Source of the DNA: Thiodiazotropha sp040507225
Lineage (GTDB): Bacteria; Pseudomonadota; Gammaproteobacteria; Chromatiales; Chromatiaceae
DNA length: 64,000 bases
Direction: 5' to 3'
NCBI GenBank assembly: GCA_040507225.1
Contig: JBEVVG010000001.1
Location: 1,860,001-1,924,000, forward strand
Position numbers and translations under genes: made by a program. This document shows positions 9,218 to 18,362 of the stretch, one piece after another. Position 1 is the first letter of the stretch. Each line of letters starts with the position of its first letter. A model generated the notes under the pieces. The model did no database searches and was not told the DNA's origin. It saw only the letters and a program-made list of their open reading frames with translations.

Positions 9218-10453
9218 TTAAAAATTGCCTTGGAACCAATGTTTCATTCGGTCCCAGATCGCCTTCAATCCACCCTCGTTGGCCAGCTCCCTGCCGCCTT
9301 GCGTCCGGTTGTTCTGACCGAACAAAAGCAAACCCACACCCGTTGCATAGATGGGATTACGCACCACATCCGCAAGTCCGGAAACATACTGGGGAACTCC
9401 CAGTCGTACCGGCATGTGAAACACCTCTTCCGCCAAATCCACCACACCTTCCATTTTTGAACTGCCACCGGTGAGCACCACGCCACCGGCAATCACGTCT
9501 TCAAAGCCACTGCGACGCAGTTCGGCCTGAATCAGGGTCATCAACTCCTCGTAGCGGGGCTCCACCACCTCGGCGAGGGTTTGACGGGACAGCCTGCGCG
9601 GCGGACGTTCACCGATACTCGGCACCTCGATGGTTTCATCGTTGGTCGCCAGCTGGGTCAGCGCACAGGCATATTTGATCTTGATCTCTTCGGCATGCTG
9701 GGTGGGGGTACGCAGCGCCACCGCGATATCGTTGGTCACCTGGTCACCGGCTATAGGTATCACCGCGGTGTGGCGGATCGACCCCCCCGTGAACACCGCG
9801 ATATCAGTGGTTCCGCCGCCGATGTCGACCAGACAGACGCCCAACTCCTTTTCGTCATCGCTGAGCACGGAATAACTCGAGGCCAGCTGTTCCAGGATCA
9901 GGTCATCGGCCTCGAGCCCGCAGCGGCGCACGCATTTGACGATGTTCTGCGCGGCGCTGACCGCCCCGGTCACCATGTGCACCCGGGCCTCCAGACGAAC
10001 ACCGGACATACCCACTGGATCGCGGATTCCTTCCTGTTCATCGATAATGAATTCCTGGGGCAGGATATGCAGGATTTTCTGGTCTGCAGGGATCGCCACC
10101 GCGCGGGCCGCGTCGATCACCCGTTCCACGTCGGTCTGGCTCACCTCCTTGTCCTTGATCGCCACGATGCCGTGGGAGTTGAGGCTGCGGATATGGCTGC
10201 CGGCGATGCCGGCGTAGACCGAATGGATCTCACATCCGGCCATCAGTTCCGCCTCCTCTACGGCCCGTTGAATCGACTGCACCGTGGATTCGATGTTGAC
10301 CACCACACCCTTCTTCAGACCCCGCGAGGGATGGGAACCGATCCCGATGATTTCGATGCCGTTGTCCGGTTTGATCTCACCGACGATCGCCACCACCTTG
10401 GAGGTCCCGATATCCAGGCCGATGATCAGATTTTTCTCACTTCGTTTCGTCAT
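9218..10453 (-). CDS. ftsA: Cell division protein FtsA
   Basis: FtsA is an actin-like ATPase that tethers FtsZ to the membrane. The 411 residues begin MTKRSEKNLIIGLDIGTSKV, with the phosphate-1 motif DIGTSK; VDIGGGTTDIAVF is the phosphate-2 motif. The C-terminal WDRMKHWFQGNF is the amphipathic membrane-targeting helix. The ATG at 10453 was preferred to an upstream in-frame start because it sits 5 bp after the ftsQ stop. Confidence 0.98.
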   Translation of the reverse strand: MTKRSEKNLIIGLDIGTSKVVAIVGEIKPDNGIEIIGIGSHPSRGLKKGVVVNIESTVQSIQRAVEEAELMAGCEIHSVYAGIAGSHIRSLNSHGIVAIKDKEVSQTDVERVIDAARAVAIPADQKILHILPQEFIIDEQEGIRDPVGMSGVRLEARVHMVTGAVSAAQNIVKCVRRCGLEADDLILEQLASSYSVLSDDEKELGVCLVDIGGGTTDIAVFTGGSIRHTAVIPIAGDQVTNDIAVALRTPTQHAEEIKIKYACALTQLATNDETIEVPSIGERPPRRLSRQTLAEVVEPRYEELMTLIQAELRRSGFEDVIAGGVVLTGGSSKMEGVVDLAEEVFHMPVRLGVPQYVSGLADVVRNPIYATGVGLLLFGQNNRTQGGRELANEGGLKAIWDRMKHWFQGNF

Positions 10454-10458
10454 TACCC

Positions 10459-11316
10459 CTACCCGCGCGTTTCGCTTGTAGTTCTCGTCTGATTCCATTG
10501 TTGGCGGATCCCGCCGATTTCACCGTTCTCTCCGCTCAAACCCGCCTGACGGTCATCCCCGGTTTCCGCTGCTGTCTGCCAGTACACGGCGAAACCGTTG
10601 CTGTAGCGCAGATCCACCCTGTCCGGCCGCCGCTCAATCTCCTGACCCTTGAGTGAGGGATAGAGCTGTACGAAGCGGGTCAGTCTCGGCATCACGTCAC
10701 GACGGCCCAGTTGTATCTTCAATCCATTGTCCGTCTCGATCCGCCAGGCCTGACGGGGGTCCACCTTCAGGCGGCTCAGGCGCAGGCCGACGGTCTGTAA
10801 CAGCGTGTCCATTCGTTGATAGTCCTGGGTGATGGCCCGGGCATGCTGGGCCTCCCCCTCCAGGGTTGCGAGTCCTGTCAGGCGGGGCAGCACCTGGGGC
10901 CGGAACACCACTCCTTCCCGGCTCACCAGCGCATCCCTGCCCCAGTAGGCCAACGGGACCCGCTCCGTGACCCGAACCTTCAGGGTATCGGGCCAGACCC
11001 GCCGGACGCTGGCGCTCGCCACCCAGGGCAGGCGTTCGATGCGCTTGCGCATGCGCGGCAGATCCAGGGTGAAGAAATTACCATTCACCGCCTGCGCCAC
11101 CACCTGCTCGAGGCTGGCTCGTTGCAGGTACTGGATTTCACCGTCCACCAGCACCCTGCGCACCGACAGCACTTCCGGGTCCTGCAACTGCATCCGGGCA
11201 AACAGGAGCAGGGCGAACAGGCTGACCAGCAGGGTCGCCGGGACGGCCCAGGCCTTCAGGCGGGTTACCAGAGTTGCAGGCTCCGGTGCGCGTTTCGCTG
11301 TGCGACCGCGACTCAT
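10459..11316 (-). CDS. ftsQ: Cell division protein FtsQ
   Basis: FtsQ links the early cytoplasmic ring to the periplasmic FtsB/FtsL and FtsW/FtsI proteins. The 285 residues show a basic N-terminus, one membrane segment (about 25-43), a POTRA domain (about 47-118, with LPWVASASVRRVWPDTL) and the FtsQ/DivIB beta domain. The start overlaps the ddl stop by 4 bp (ATGA), implying coupled translation. The last 40 residues are polar and probably disordered. Confidence 0.96.
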   Translation of the reverse strand: MSRGRTAKRAPEPATLVTRLKAWAVPATLLVSLFALLLFARMQLQDPEVLSVRRVLVDGEIQYLQRASLEQVVAQAVNGNFFTLDLPRMRKRIERLPWVASASVRRVWPDTLKVRVTERVPLAYWGRDALVSREGVVFRPQVLPRLTGLATLEGEAQHARAITQDYQRMDTLLQTVGLRLSRLKVDPRQAWRIETDNGLKIQLGRRDVMPRLTRFVQLYPSLKGQEIERRPDRVDLRYSNGFAVYWQTAAETGDDRQAGLSGENGEIGGIRQQWNQTRTTSETRG

Positions 11317-12245
11317 ACCGCCTGTCTCCCGTCCAGGCTGCTGGCGAGGATGCGCATCACCAGTTCATCAAATCCGATACCCGCCACCTTTGCCGCCATC
11401 GGCACCAGGCTGTGATCGGTCATGCCGGGCTGGGTGTTGACTTCGATCAGCCAGGCCTGCCCGGCGTTGTCGAGCATCAGGTCGACCCGTCCCCAGCCGC
11501 TCGCGCCGACCGCATCGAAGGCTTCACGGCACATCTTCTGCAACGCATGCTCCTGCGCCTCAGGCAGACCGCAGGGGCAGTGATACTGAGTGGTGGTCGC
11601 GGAGTATTTGGCCTCGAAATCGTAAAACTGATGGGGTGTTTCAAGACGGATCAGAGGCAGCGTCTGCTCACCCAGGATTGAAGCGGTGTATTCCGCACCC
11701 ACGATCCAGCGCTCAGCCAGGACCCGTGAATCGAAGCCCCGGGCGGTCTCCCAGGCCCGCTCCAGTTGTGCACGGTCGTCCACTTTCGACATACCGATGC
11801 TCGACCCCTCTGCGCTGGGCTTGATCATCAACGGATAACCCAGCGCGTCGGCGCGTTCCAGGTCTTCGAACCGGGTCAGTAGCTCCGACTCCGGGGTCGG
11901 CAGACCGATGCCCCGCCACACCGCCTTGGTGCGATGCTTCTCCATCCCCAGGGCGGAACCCAACACACCACTGCCGGTATAGGGCAGTCCAAGACATTCC
12001 AGCGCCCCCTGCATCACGCCATCCTCTCCACCCCGTCCGTGCAGGATCACAAAGGCCCGGTCGTATTTTCCCTCAGCCAGCACCGAAAGAATGTCCTGCC
12101 CCACATCCACAGGATGCGCATCCACGCCGCAGCGCAGCAGAGCCGCGAGTACCGCGCCGCCACTTTTGAGTGAAATCTCCCGCTCCGCGGAGAGCCCACC
12201 CAGCAGCACCGCCACCTTGCCGTATTGTTCGGCTGATAAAGGCAT
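11313..12245 (-). CDS. ddl: D-alanine--D-alanine ligase
   Basis: Ddl joins two D-alanines with ATP to supply the dipeptide used by MurF. The 310-residue protein has the ATP-grasp signature: HGRGGEDG near 69-76, KPSAEGSSIGMSKV (ATP-binding loop) and EVNTQPGMTDHSLVP near the C-terminus. It resembles the DdlB type normally found in dcw clusters. Its ATG shares one base with the murB stop (TAATG). Confidence 0.97.
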   Translation of the reverse strand: MPLSAEQYGKVAVLLGGLSAEREISLKSGGAVLAALLRCGVDAHPVDVGQDILSVLAEGKYDRAFVILHGRGGEDGVMQGALECLGLPYTGSGVLGSALGMEKHRTKAVWRGIGLPTPESELLTRFEDLERADALGYPLMIKPSAEGSSIGMSKVDDRAQLERAWETARGFDSRVLAERWIVGAEYTASILGEQTLPLIRLETPHQFYDFEAKYSATTTQYHCPCGLPEAQEHALQKMCREAFDAVGASGWGRVDLMLDNAGQAWLIEVNTQPGMTDHSLVPMAAKVAGIGFDELVMRILASSLDGRQAV

Positions 12246-13141
12246 TACAGGCTTTCCCCCACCCGATGGACCTCGGTTACCAGTCGCACCCCGCTGTGCG
12301 CCTCGACCTGTTGTTGCACCAGGGCGATCAGGGCTTCGATGTCTGCCGCCGTGGCATCCTCGATGTTGACGATGAAGTTGGCATGCTTGTCCGAAACCTG
12401 GGCCCCTCCGAGACGCCGTCCCTTGAGTCCGGCCGCCTCGATCAGTCGAGCCGCATGGTCATCCGGTGGATTGCGGAACACCGAACCGCAACTCGGCAGG
12501 CGGGTCGGCTGGGTGGCGGAGCGGCGCGCCAGCAGCGCCTTGATGCGCTCCTGGGCGGCCGCACTGTCACCGGTTTCCAGGGCCAGTTCCGCAGCCAGGA
12601 ACCACTCTCCGGGTTGCCCCTTGACCTGCCGGTAGCCGATCTCGAAATCGCCGCACGGCCGGCGGCGCACCACCCCGTACCGGTCGATGGTTTCGACTTC
12701 CCGGACCTGGCGCCAGGTCTCACCGCCAAAGGCGCCGGCGTTCATCGCCAGGGCACCGCCCAGGGTTCCGGGTATGCCGGCAAAAAACTCCACCCCGACG
12801 CGTCCCGCCCGGGATGCGGTACGGGCGATCTTGGCGCAGGACACCCCGGCCTCGGCGAACAGCAGATCCGAGCGCCAATCAATTTGGTCCAGGCGCCCCT
12901 GGGTCGCAATCACCGTCCCCTTGAAACCGCCGTCCCGGACCAGCAGATTGCTGCCCAGCCCGAGCCAGAGCAACGGCTCCGCAGGATCGAGTTGCTGCAG
13001 GAAATTGATCAGGTCGGCACGGTCCGCGGGCCGATAGAAACATGCGGCCGGACCGCCGACGCGCCAGGTGGTGTGGCGGGCCAGTGGCTCGTCAACACGC
13101 ATCTCTCCGCGCAACCGGGTTTCGTCCAGGGCTGGCATCAT
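12245..13141 (-). CDS. murB: UDP-N-acetylmuramate dehydrogenase MurB
   Basis: MurB is the FAD enzyme that reduces UDP-GlcNAc-enolpyruvate to UDP-MurNAc with NADPH. Motifs are GLGSNLLVRDGGF, IPGTLGGALAMNAGAFGGE and SCGSVFRNP, whose serine is the proton donor. Two adjacent ATG codons (13141 and 13138) follow a GAGAGG ribosome site; the first gives 298 residues. A TTG at 13147 is less likely. The ATGATG overlaps the stop of the small ORF upstream, so murB translation is probably coupled to it. Confidence 0.96.
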   Translation of the reverse strand: MMPALDETRLRGEMRVDEPLARHTTWRVGGPAACFYRPADRADLINFLQQLDPAEPLLWLGLGSNLLVRDGGFKGTVIATQGRLDQIDWRSDLLFAEAGVSCAKIARTASRAGRVGVEFFAGIPGTLGGALAMNAGAFGGETWRQVREVETIDRYGVVRRRPCGDFEIGYRQVKGQPGEWFLAAELALETGDSAAAQERIKALLARRSATQPTRLPSCGSVFRNPPDDHAARLIEAAGLKGRRLGGAQVSDKHANFIVNIEDATAADIEALIALVQQQVEAHSGVRLVTEVHRVGESL

Positions 13142-13323
13142 CCCCAAAACCTCTCATCCCGAGACGCGTCAGAGGGTCCGTCATGGGAACGTTGTGCCTG
13201 TTCTGACGGCGAAAGCTTATCCGGCCTGTCAGAGTTCTTCATCAGCATCAGATCGAACAGATTGCTGCGCAGCGATTCCCCGCAGCCATGATGCAGACGT
13301 CTCATATCGAATGTATGTGCCAT
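13138..13323 (-). CDS. Small 61-residue ORF between murC and murB
   Basis: I do not recognise this protein. It is polar, with two Cys-free halves rich in Ser, Asp, Arg and Lys and no membrane segment. It is taken seriously because of its setting. Its ATG shares one base with the murC stop (TAATG), a GAGGGG ribosome site lies 7 bp upstream, and its TGA is inside the ATGATG start of murB. It therefore fills the whole murC-murB interval. It could instead be a leftover of a lost gene or a chance frame that keeps ribosomes moving into murB. Confidence 0.45.
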   Translation of the reverse strand: MAHTFDMRRLHHGCGESLRSNLFDLMLMKNSDRPDKLSPSEQAQRSHDGPSDASRDERFWG

Positions 13324-14759
13324 TAAGCCGCCCCCTCACAAAGTTGCCTGGGCAATTCCGCCGCAATCGCGCCGATGCTGCCTGCCCCCACGGTCAGTAC
13401 GATGTCGCCATCCATGAGCAGTCCCTGGAGCACTTCCGGCAGATCCTCCACCGGCTCCACAAAAATCGGATCGACCTGCCCCCGAACCCGCACGGCGCGG
13501 CTCAGGTCCCGTCCGGCCGCACCCTGAATCGGATCCTCTCCCGCCGCGTATACCTCGCTCAGGATCAACAGGTCAGCCTTTGACAACACCTGCACGAAAT
13601 CCTCGAACTGTTCCTGGGTGCGGGTGTATCGATGCGGTTGGAATGCCAGCACCAGGCGGCGCTCCGGCCAGCCTTCCCGCACCGCGCGCAGGGTCGCGTC
13701 TATCTCCCGGGGGTGGTGGGCATAGTCATCCACCAGCATCACCGTCCTGTCACCGATACGACAGTCGCCACGGGTTTGAAAACGACGTCCGATACCGGCA
13801 AAACCCTCCAATGCACTCTGAATCGCGCGCCCCTCGAGATTGAGTTCCAGGGCCACACTGGCCGCTGCCAGGGCGTTCAGCACGTTATGCCGTCCCGGCA
13901 GATTGAGGGTCATCGCCAACGGGGTATCCAGGCCCTGGGCATGCAGGGTGAAATGGGTCTGCAGTCCCTCGCTGCGTATATCGCTGGCGCGCACGTCCGC
14001 ATCATCGTCAAAGCCGTAGGTGGTGACCGGCCGGGTAACCTCCGGAAGCAGTTCACGCACCACCGGATCATCGATGCATAGCACCGCCTGACCATAGAAG
14101 GGCAGGTGATGCAGAAACTCCAGAAAGGTCCCGCGCAGGCGATTGAAATCGCCCCCATAGGTGGTCATGTGATCCGCGTCGATATTGGTCACCACCGCGA
14201 GCATTGGCTGCAGATAAAGAAACGAGGCATCACTCTCGTCGGCCTCGGCCACCAGGTACTCCCCCTCACCGAGCCGGGCATTTGCTCCGGCGCTGTTCAG
14301 GCGACCGCCGATGACAAAGGTCGGATCGAGCCCGGCCTCGGCCAAGACGCTGGTCACCAGGCTCGTGGTGGTGGTCTTGCCGTGGGTGCCCGCCACTGCA
14401 ATGCCGAACCGAAAACGCATGATTTCTGCCAGCATCTCGGCCCTGGGCACCACCGGGATACGGGATTGACGGGCCGCCTCGACTTCCGGATTGTCCTGCT
14501 TTACGGCGCTGGAGATGACCACCGCGTCGACACCCGCGACATGCCCGGCGGTATGCCCCAGATGAATGATTGCCCCCAGTTCCGCCAGTCGCCGGGTCAC
14601 TGCGCTCTCCCGCTGGTCGGAACCGGACACCTGGTAGCCGAGATTGATCATCACCTCGGCAATACCGCTCATTCCCGCACCGCCGATTCCGACAAAGTGG
14701 ATATGGCGCATGCGGCCCATGGTGTTGGGCGTGTGACGGCGTGGCAGAATTTCATTCAT
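13323..14759 (-). CDS. murC: UDP-N-acetylmuramate--L-alanine ligase MurC
   Basis: MurC adds L-alanine to UDP-MurNAc with ATP, the first step of stem-peptide assembly. The 478 residues show the Rossmann start HFVGIGGAGMSGIAEV (about 21-36), the ATP loop GTHGKTTT (about 124-131) and the LVDDYAHHPREI motif. The ATG at 14759 overlaps the murG stop by 4 bp (ATGA); an in-frame start 21 bp upstream was rejected for this reason. Confidence 0.98.
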   Translation of the reverse strand: MNEILPRRHTPNTMGRMRHIHFVGIGGAGMSGIAEVMINLGYQVSGSDQRESAVTRRLAELGAIIHLGHTAGHVAGVDAVVISSAVKQDNPEVEAARQSRIPVVPRAEMLAEIMRFRFGIAVAGTHGKTTTTSLVTSVLAEAGLDPTFVIGGRLNSAGANARLGEGEYLVAEADESDASFLYLQPMLAVVTNIDADHMTTYGGDFNRLRGTFLEFLHHLPFYGQAVLCIDDPVVRELLPEVTRPVTTYGFDDDADVRASDIRSEGLQTHFTLHAQGLDTPLAMTLNLPGRHNVLNALAAASVALELNLEGRAIQSALEGFAGIGRRFQTRGDCRIGDRTVMLVDDYAHHPREIDATLRAVREGWPERRLVLAFQPHRYTRTQEQFEDFVQVLSKADLLILSEVYAAGEDPIQGAAGRDLSRAVRVRGQVDPIFVEPVEDLPEVLQGLLMDGDIVLTVGAGSIGAIAAELPRQLCEGAA

Positions 14760-15835
14760 GATGCGATCAACTCCAGACAATAACTTCCCATCTGCTCCGC
14801 AGCCTGAGGTTTGGCCAGTTTTCGTGCTGCCTGCGCCATCTCCAGTAAAGTGGTCCGGTGTTCGGTCAATTCCGCAATCTGGGCCGCCAGATCCCGGGGA
14901 TTCAAACTGGTCTGATCCACCAACTGGGCCGCCCCGGCATCGACCAGGATGCGGGCATTGTGGGTCTGATGATCATCGACGGCGTAGGGATAGGGCACCA
15001 GAATCGCCCCCACACCGGCAGCGGCCAGTTCCGATACCGTGAGGGCGCCCGCCCGGCAGATCACCAGATCGGCCCAGCCGTAGGCAGCCGCCATATCCCG
15101 TTCGAAAGGTTTCACCTGGGCTTCGACACCCGCTTTCCGATAGCTGTCCAGAGTCTCCTGGTAGAGCTTTTCACCCGCCTGATGGCGCACCAGGGGTCGA
15201 TGCGCCTCGGGCAGGCGGGCCAACGCCTCGGGCAGGGTCTGATTGAGCGCCCGGGCACCCAGAGAGCCGCCCAGCACCAGCAACCGAACCGGTCCCTCGC
15301 GACCGGCGAAACGCACTTCCGGGGGTTGCAAGGCCAGGATCTCATGGCGCACCGGGTTACCGATGGTCTCAGCCTGGGCCTCGGCGCCAAAGCTTCCGGG
15401 GAACGCCTCGTACACTTTGGTCGCGAGCCGCGCCAGCCAGCGGTTGGTCAGCCCGGGAATCGCATTCTGCTCCTGAATCACCAGCGGGATCCCCAACAGA
15501 CGGGCGCCCACTCCTCCCGGCCCTGTGACGAATCCCCCCATTCCCAGCACCAGGTCCGGACGAATCCTGCGCAGCAACCGGTAGGCTTGCCAGCAGGACC
15601 AGGTCACCACCCAGGGAGCCATCATGCGGCGCTTCAGACCGGTACCGCGGATACCCTTGATGTTCAGGGTCCGCACGGGGTAACCGTAATCCGGCACCAG
15701 TCGGGTCTCCATGCCACCCTGACTGCCCAGCCAGGTGATCATGCAGCCCTGTTGCTGCAGCCACTGCGCCACCGCCAGGGCCGGAAAAAGATGCCCGCCG
15801 GTACCACCGGCCATCACCATCACATGAGGTTCCAT
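14756..15835 (-). CDS. murG: Lipid II synthase (GlcNAc transferase) MurG
   Basis: MurG adds GlcNAc to lipid I at the inner face of the membrane, giving lipid II. The 359-residue product starts MEPHVMVMAGGTGGHLFPAL, which contains the glycine-rich lipid/phosphate loop GGTGGH; GGSLGARALN and the CRAGALTVSELAAAG donor-binding region follow. The frame stays open 64 codons upstream, but that part lies within ftsW and is not MurG-like. The chosen start overlaps the ftsW end by 16 bp. Confidence 0.97.
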   Translation of the reverse strand: MEPHVMVMAGGTGGHLFPALAVAQWLQQQGCMITWLGSQGGMETRLVPDYGYPVRTLNIKGIRGTGLKRRMMAPWVVTWSCWQAYRLLRRIRPDLVLGMGGFVTGPGGVGARLLGIPLVIQEQNAIPGLTNRWLARLATKVYEAFPGSFGAEAQAETIGNPVRHEILALQPPEVRFAGREGPVRLLVLGGSLGARALNQTLPEALARLPEAHRPLVRHQAGEKLYQETLDSYRKAGVEAQVKPFERDMAAAYGWADLVICRAGALTVSELAAAGVGAILVPYPYAVDDHQTHNARILVDAGAAQLVDQTSLNPRDLAAQIAELTEHRTTLLEMAQAARKLAKPQAAEQMGSYCLELIAS

Positions 15836-17013
15836 GAGCGCCTCCCGTGCCCGTTGCGCAGCATCTTGCGGCGGGTTTCGAAGTCGATGCGCAACAGCAG
15901 CGCGACGATCAGGCAGGCCACGATGATGCTGTTGCCGCCATAGCTCATGAACGGCAGGGTCAATCCCTTGGTCGGCAGCATTCCCACGTTCACCCCGATA
16001 TTGATGAACGCCTGCATCCCCACCCACAGTCCCAGTCCGTAGGCGGTATAGCTGGAAAAACGTTCCCCCGCGATTTCCGCTCGGGTGCCGATCTGAAAGG
16101 CCCTCCAGGTGAAGAACACGAACAACAGGATCACACCCAGGGTGCCAATCAGGCCGAACTCTTCACCGACCACCGCCATGATGAAGTCGGTATGCGCCTC
16201 AGGCAGATAGAACTGTTTCTGTATGCCGTTACCCAGACCGACGCCAGAGACCTCGCCGCGCCCGAAGGCGATCAGTGCCTGGGAGAGTTGGAAATCGGTG
16301 TCGAACGGATCATCCCAGGGATTCAGGTAGGTGGTCATGCGCTGCCAGCGATAGGGGCTGAAAAAGATCAGCGCGAAACCGGAAACCACCGACAACAGGA
16401 TCAGCATGCTGAACTGGTAGATCACCACGCCGCCGAGAAACAGCATCCCCAGGGCGGTGGCAAACAGCACCACGGTGGTGCCGAAATCAGGCTGCACGAG
16501 GATCATGGAACTGGTCACGACCAGCAACAGCATGGGTTTGGCGAAGCCCCAGAAGGATCGCGCCACCTCATCCTGTCTGCGCACCAGGTAACCGGCGATG
16601 TAGAGCACCATGAAGAGTTTCATGAATTCGGAACTCTGCAGATTGAAAACCCCCAGAGGTATCCAGCGGGTCGCACCATTGACCGTCTTGCCGATTCCGG
16701 GCACCAGTAGCAGCAGCAGCAGAACGATGCCCAGGAACACCAGCGCCGGACCCGCTTTCTGCCACTGTTCCATCGGCACTTTGAAAAACAGTACCGCTCC
16801 GAGCAGCCCGAGAAACATCGCAAACAGGTGCCGGTAGACGTAGAAAAAGGGTGACCCGGCCATCCGGTCCCCCACCGTCATGGATGAGGAGGCCACCATC
16901 ACCAGCCCAAATCCCAGCAACAGCAGGGACCCACCCAGCAACCACCAGTCGAGGACCGGCTCCAGGGTTTTCGGACTGCGGGCATCCATCGCCTGGGGAC
17001 GCATCTCGCTCAT
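15820..17013 (-). CDS. ftsW: Septal peptidoglycan polymerase FtsW (SEDS family)
   Basis: FtsW polymerises lipid II at the septum together with the transpeptidase FtsI. The 397 residues contain about ten hydrophobic segments with the SEDS signatures GNGIQKQFYLPEAHTDFI and LPTKGLTLPFMSYGG. The N-terminal 20 residues are cytoplasmic and polar. The start overlaps the murD stop by 4 bp. Confidence 0.97.
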   Translation of the reverse strand: MSEMRPQAMDARSPKTLEPVLDWWLLGGSLLLLGFGLVMVASSSMTVGDRMAGSPFFYVYRHLFAMFLGLLGAVLFFKVPMEQWQKAGPALVFLGIVLLLLLLVPGIGKTVNGATRWIPLGVFNLQSSEFMKLFMVLYIAGYLVRRQDEVARSFWGFAKPMLLLVVTSSMILVQPDFGTTVVLFATALGMLFLGGVVIYQFSMLILLSVVSGFALIFFSPYRWQRMTTYLNPWDDPFDTDFQLSQALIAFGRGEVSGVGLGNGIQKQFYLPEAHTDFIMAVVGEEFGLIGTLGVILLFVFFTWRAFQIGTRAEIAGERFSSYTAYGLGLWVGMQAFINIGVNVGMLPTKGLTLPFMSYGGNSIIVACLIVALLLRIDFETRRKMLRNGHGRRSWNLM

Positions 17014-18362
17014 GACTCGAGTCCCTCCACCGCCTGAACGAAGGCTTCGCCCCGGTCTTCGAAGTTCCTGAACATGTCAAAGCTGGCGCAGGCCGGGGAG
17101 AGCAGAACCCGGTCTCCGGGACGAGCTGCATCACGAGCCTTCATCACCGCGTCGGTCATACTTCCGGCCGATAGCAGCTGGACCCGGCCCTCGAGCACCG
17201 CGGCCAGTGCCGGCGCGTCCCGCCCGATCAGGATCACCGCCCGGGCGGTCTTCTCCACCACCTCGGCCATCGGAGCGAAATCGGCGCCCTTGCAGTCACC
17301 ACCGGCGATCAGCACGGTACGGCTGTCATCACCGGCATCCAGACCCAGCAGAGCGGACAGGGTGGCGCCGACATTCGTGCCCTTGGAATCGTTGTACCAG
17401 CGCAGCCCCAGTTTGTCCGCGACCCACTGGGTGCGGTGTGACAGACCGGGGAATTTACCCAGGGTCTCGAGCATCCCGGGCATCGGCAGTCCCACCGCGC
17501 TGCCCAGTGCCAGAGCCGCCAGGGCATTGGCCTGATTGTGGCGCCCCGGTATGCGTAATGCATTCACCGGCAGCAGCGGAGTCTGACCCTGGCACAACCA
17601 GCTTTCGCCCTGCTGTTCGCAAACACCGAAATCCTCGCCCTGCGGTGCACCCAGGGTGAACCCGAGCACCTTGCCATGCGCCCCGGTCATTGCCGCAACC
17701 CTGGGATCATCCCGGTTGATGACGCGCGTTTGCGCTTCCCGATATACCCCGGCCTTGACCCCGGCATAAGCGTCGATATCCACGTACCGGTCCATGTGGT
17801 CGGCTGAAACATTCAGCACCACCGATGCACTGGGCTTGAGACTCCAGGTGGTTTCAAGTTGAAAACTGGAAAGCTCCAGCACATACAGTTGCACCGAGTC
17901 GTCGAGCAGTTCGAGCACCGGCTCTCCCAGGTTGCCGCCCACCGCAACCTGTACACCCGCGTCGCGGGCCATTTCACCCAGCAGCGTGGTCACCGTGCTC
18001 TTGCCGTTGGAACCGGTGATCGCCACCACCGGCGCCCTGGCCGCCCGGGCGAACAACTCCACATCCCCCAGCACTTCGCTGCCACGGGCCCGCGCCGCCT
18101 GGATAATCGGCGTGCTCACTGGCACCCCCGGGCTGACCACCAGCTGATTGGCCGCCTGAAACACCTCTGGCTGAAATCCGCCCAGAAACAGCGCCATGTC
18201 CGGATAGTCACGACGCAGATCATCCAGACCCGGCGGCGCCTCACGACTGTCGGTTACCGCCAACGCCACACCCTGGGCGGTCAGATAACGGGCGCAGGAG
18301 AGCCCGGTCTTGCCGAGACCGACAATCAGGGTTTTTCCGCTGTGTCTGTTGTGCTCTGCCAT
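17010..18362 (-). CDS. murD: UDP-N-acetylmuramoylalanine--D-glutamate ligase MurD
   Basis: MurD adds D-glutamate to UDP-MurNAc-L-Ala. The 450-residue protein begins MAEHNRHSGKTLIVGLGKTG (a Rossmann loop) and has the ATP loop GSNGKST (about 117-123) and YNDSKGTN, typical of MurD. The reading frame extends 230 codons further upstream through mraY; this extension is low-complexity, glycine- and arginine-rich shadow sequence and was left out. The ATG at 18362 shares one base with the mraY stop (TGATG). Confidence 0.97.
   Translation of the reverse strand: MAEHNRHSGKTLIVGLGKTGLSCARYLTAQGVALAVTDSREAPPGLDDLRRDYPDMALFLGGFQPEVFQAANQLVVSPGVPVSTPIIQAARARGSEVLGDVELFARAARAPVVAITGSNGKSTVTTLLGEMARDAGVQVAVGGNLGEPVLELLDDSVQLYVLELSSFQLETTWSLKPSASVVLNVSADHMDRYVDIDAYAGVKAGVYREAQTRVINRDDPRVAAMTGAHGKVLGFTLGAPQGEDFGVCEQQGESWLCQGQTPLLPVNALRIPGRHNQANALAALALGSAVGLPMPGMLETLGKFPGLSHRTQWVADKLGLRWYNDSKGTNVGATLSALLGLDAGDDSRTVLIAGGDCKGADFAPMAEVVEKTARAVILIGRDAPALAAVLEGRVQLLSAGSMTDAVMKARDAARPGDRVLLSPACASFDMFRNFEDRGEAFVQAVEGLES

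Noticed and set aside
15836..16027. 64-residue N-terminal extension of murG
   Set aside because: The extension lies inside ftsW and is unlike MurG; the MEPHVMVMAGGTGGH start is standard.
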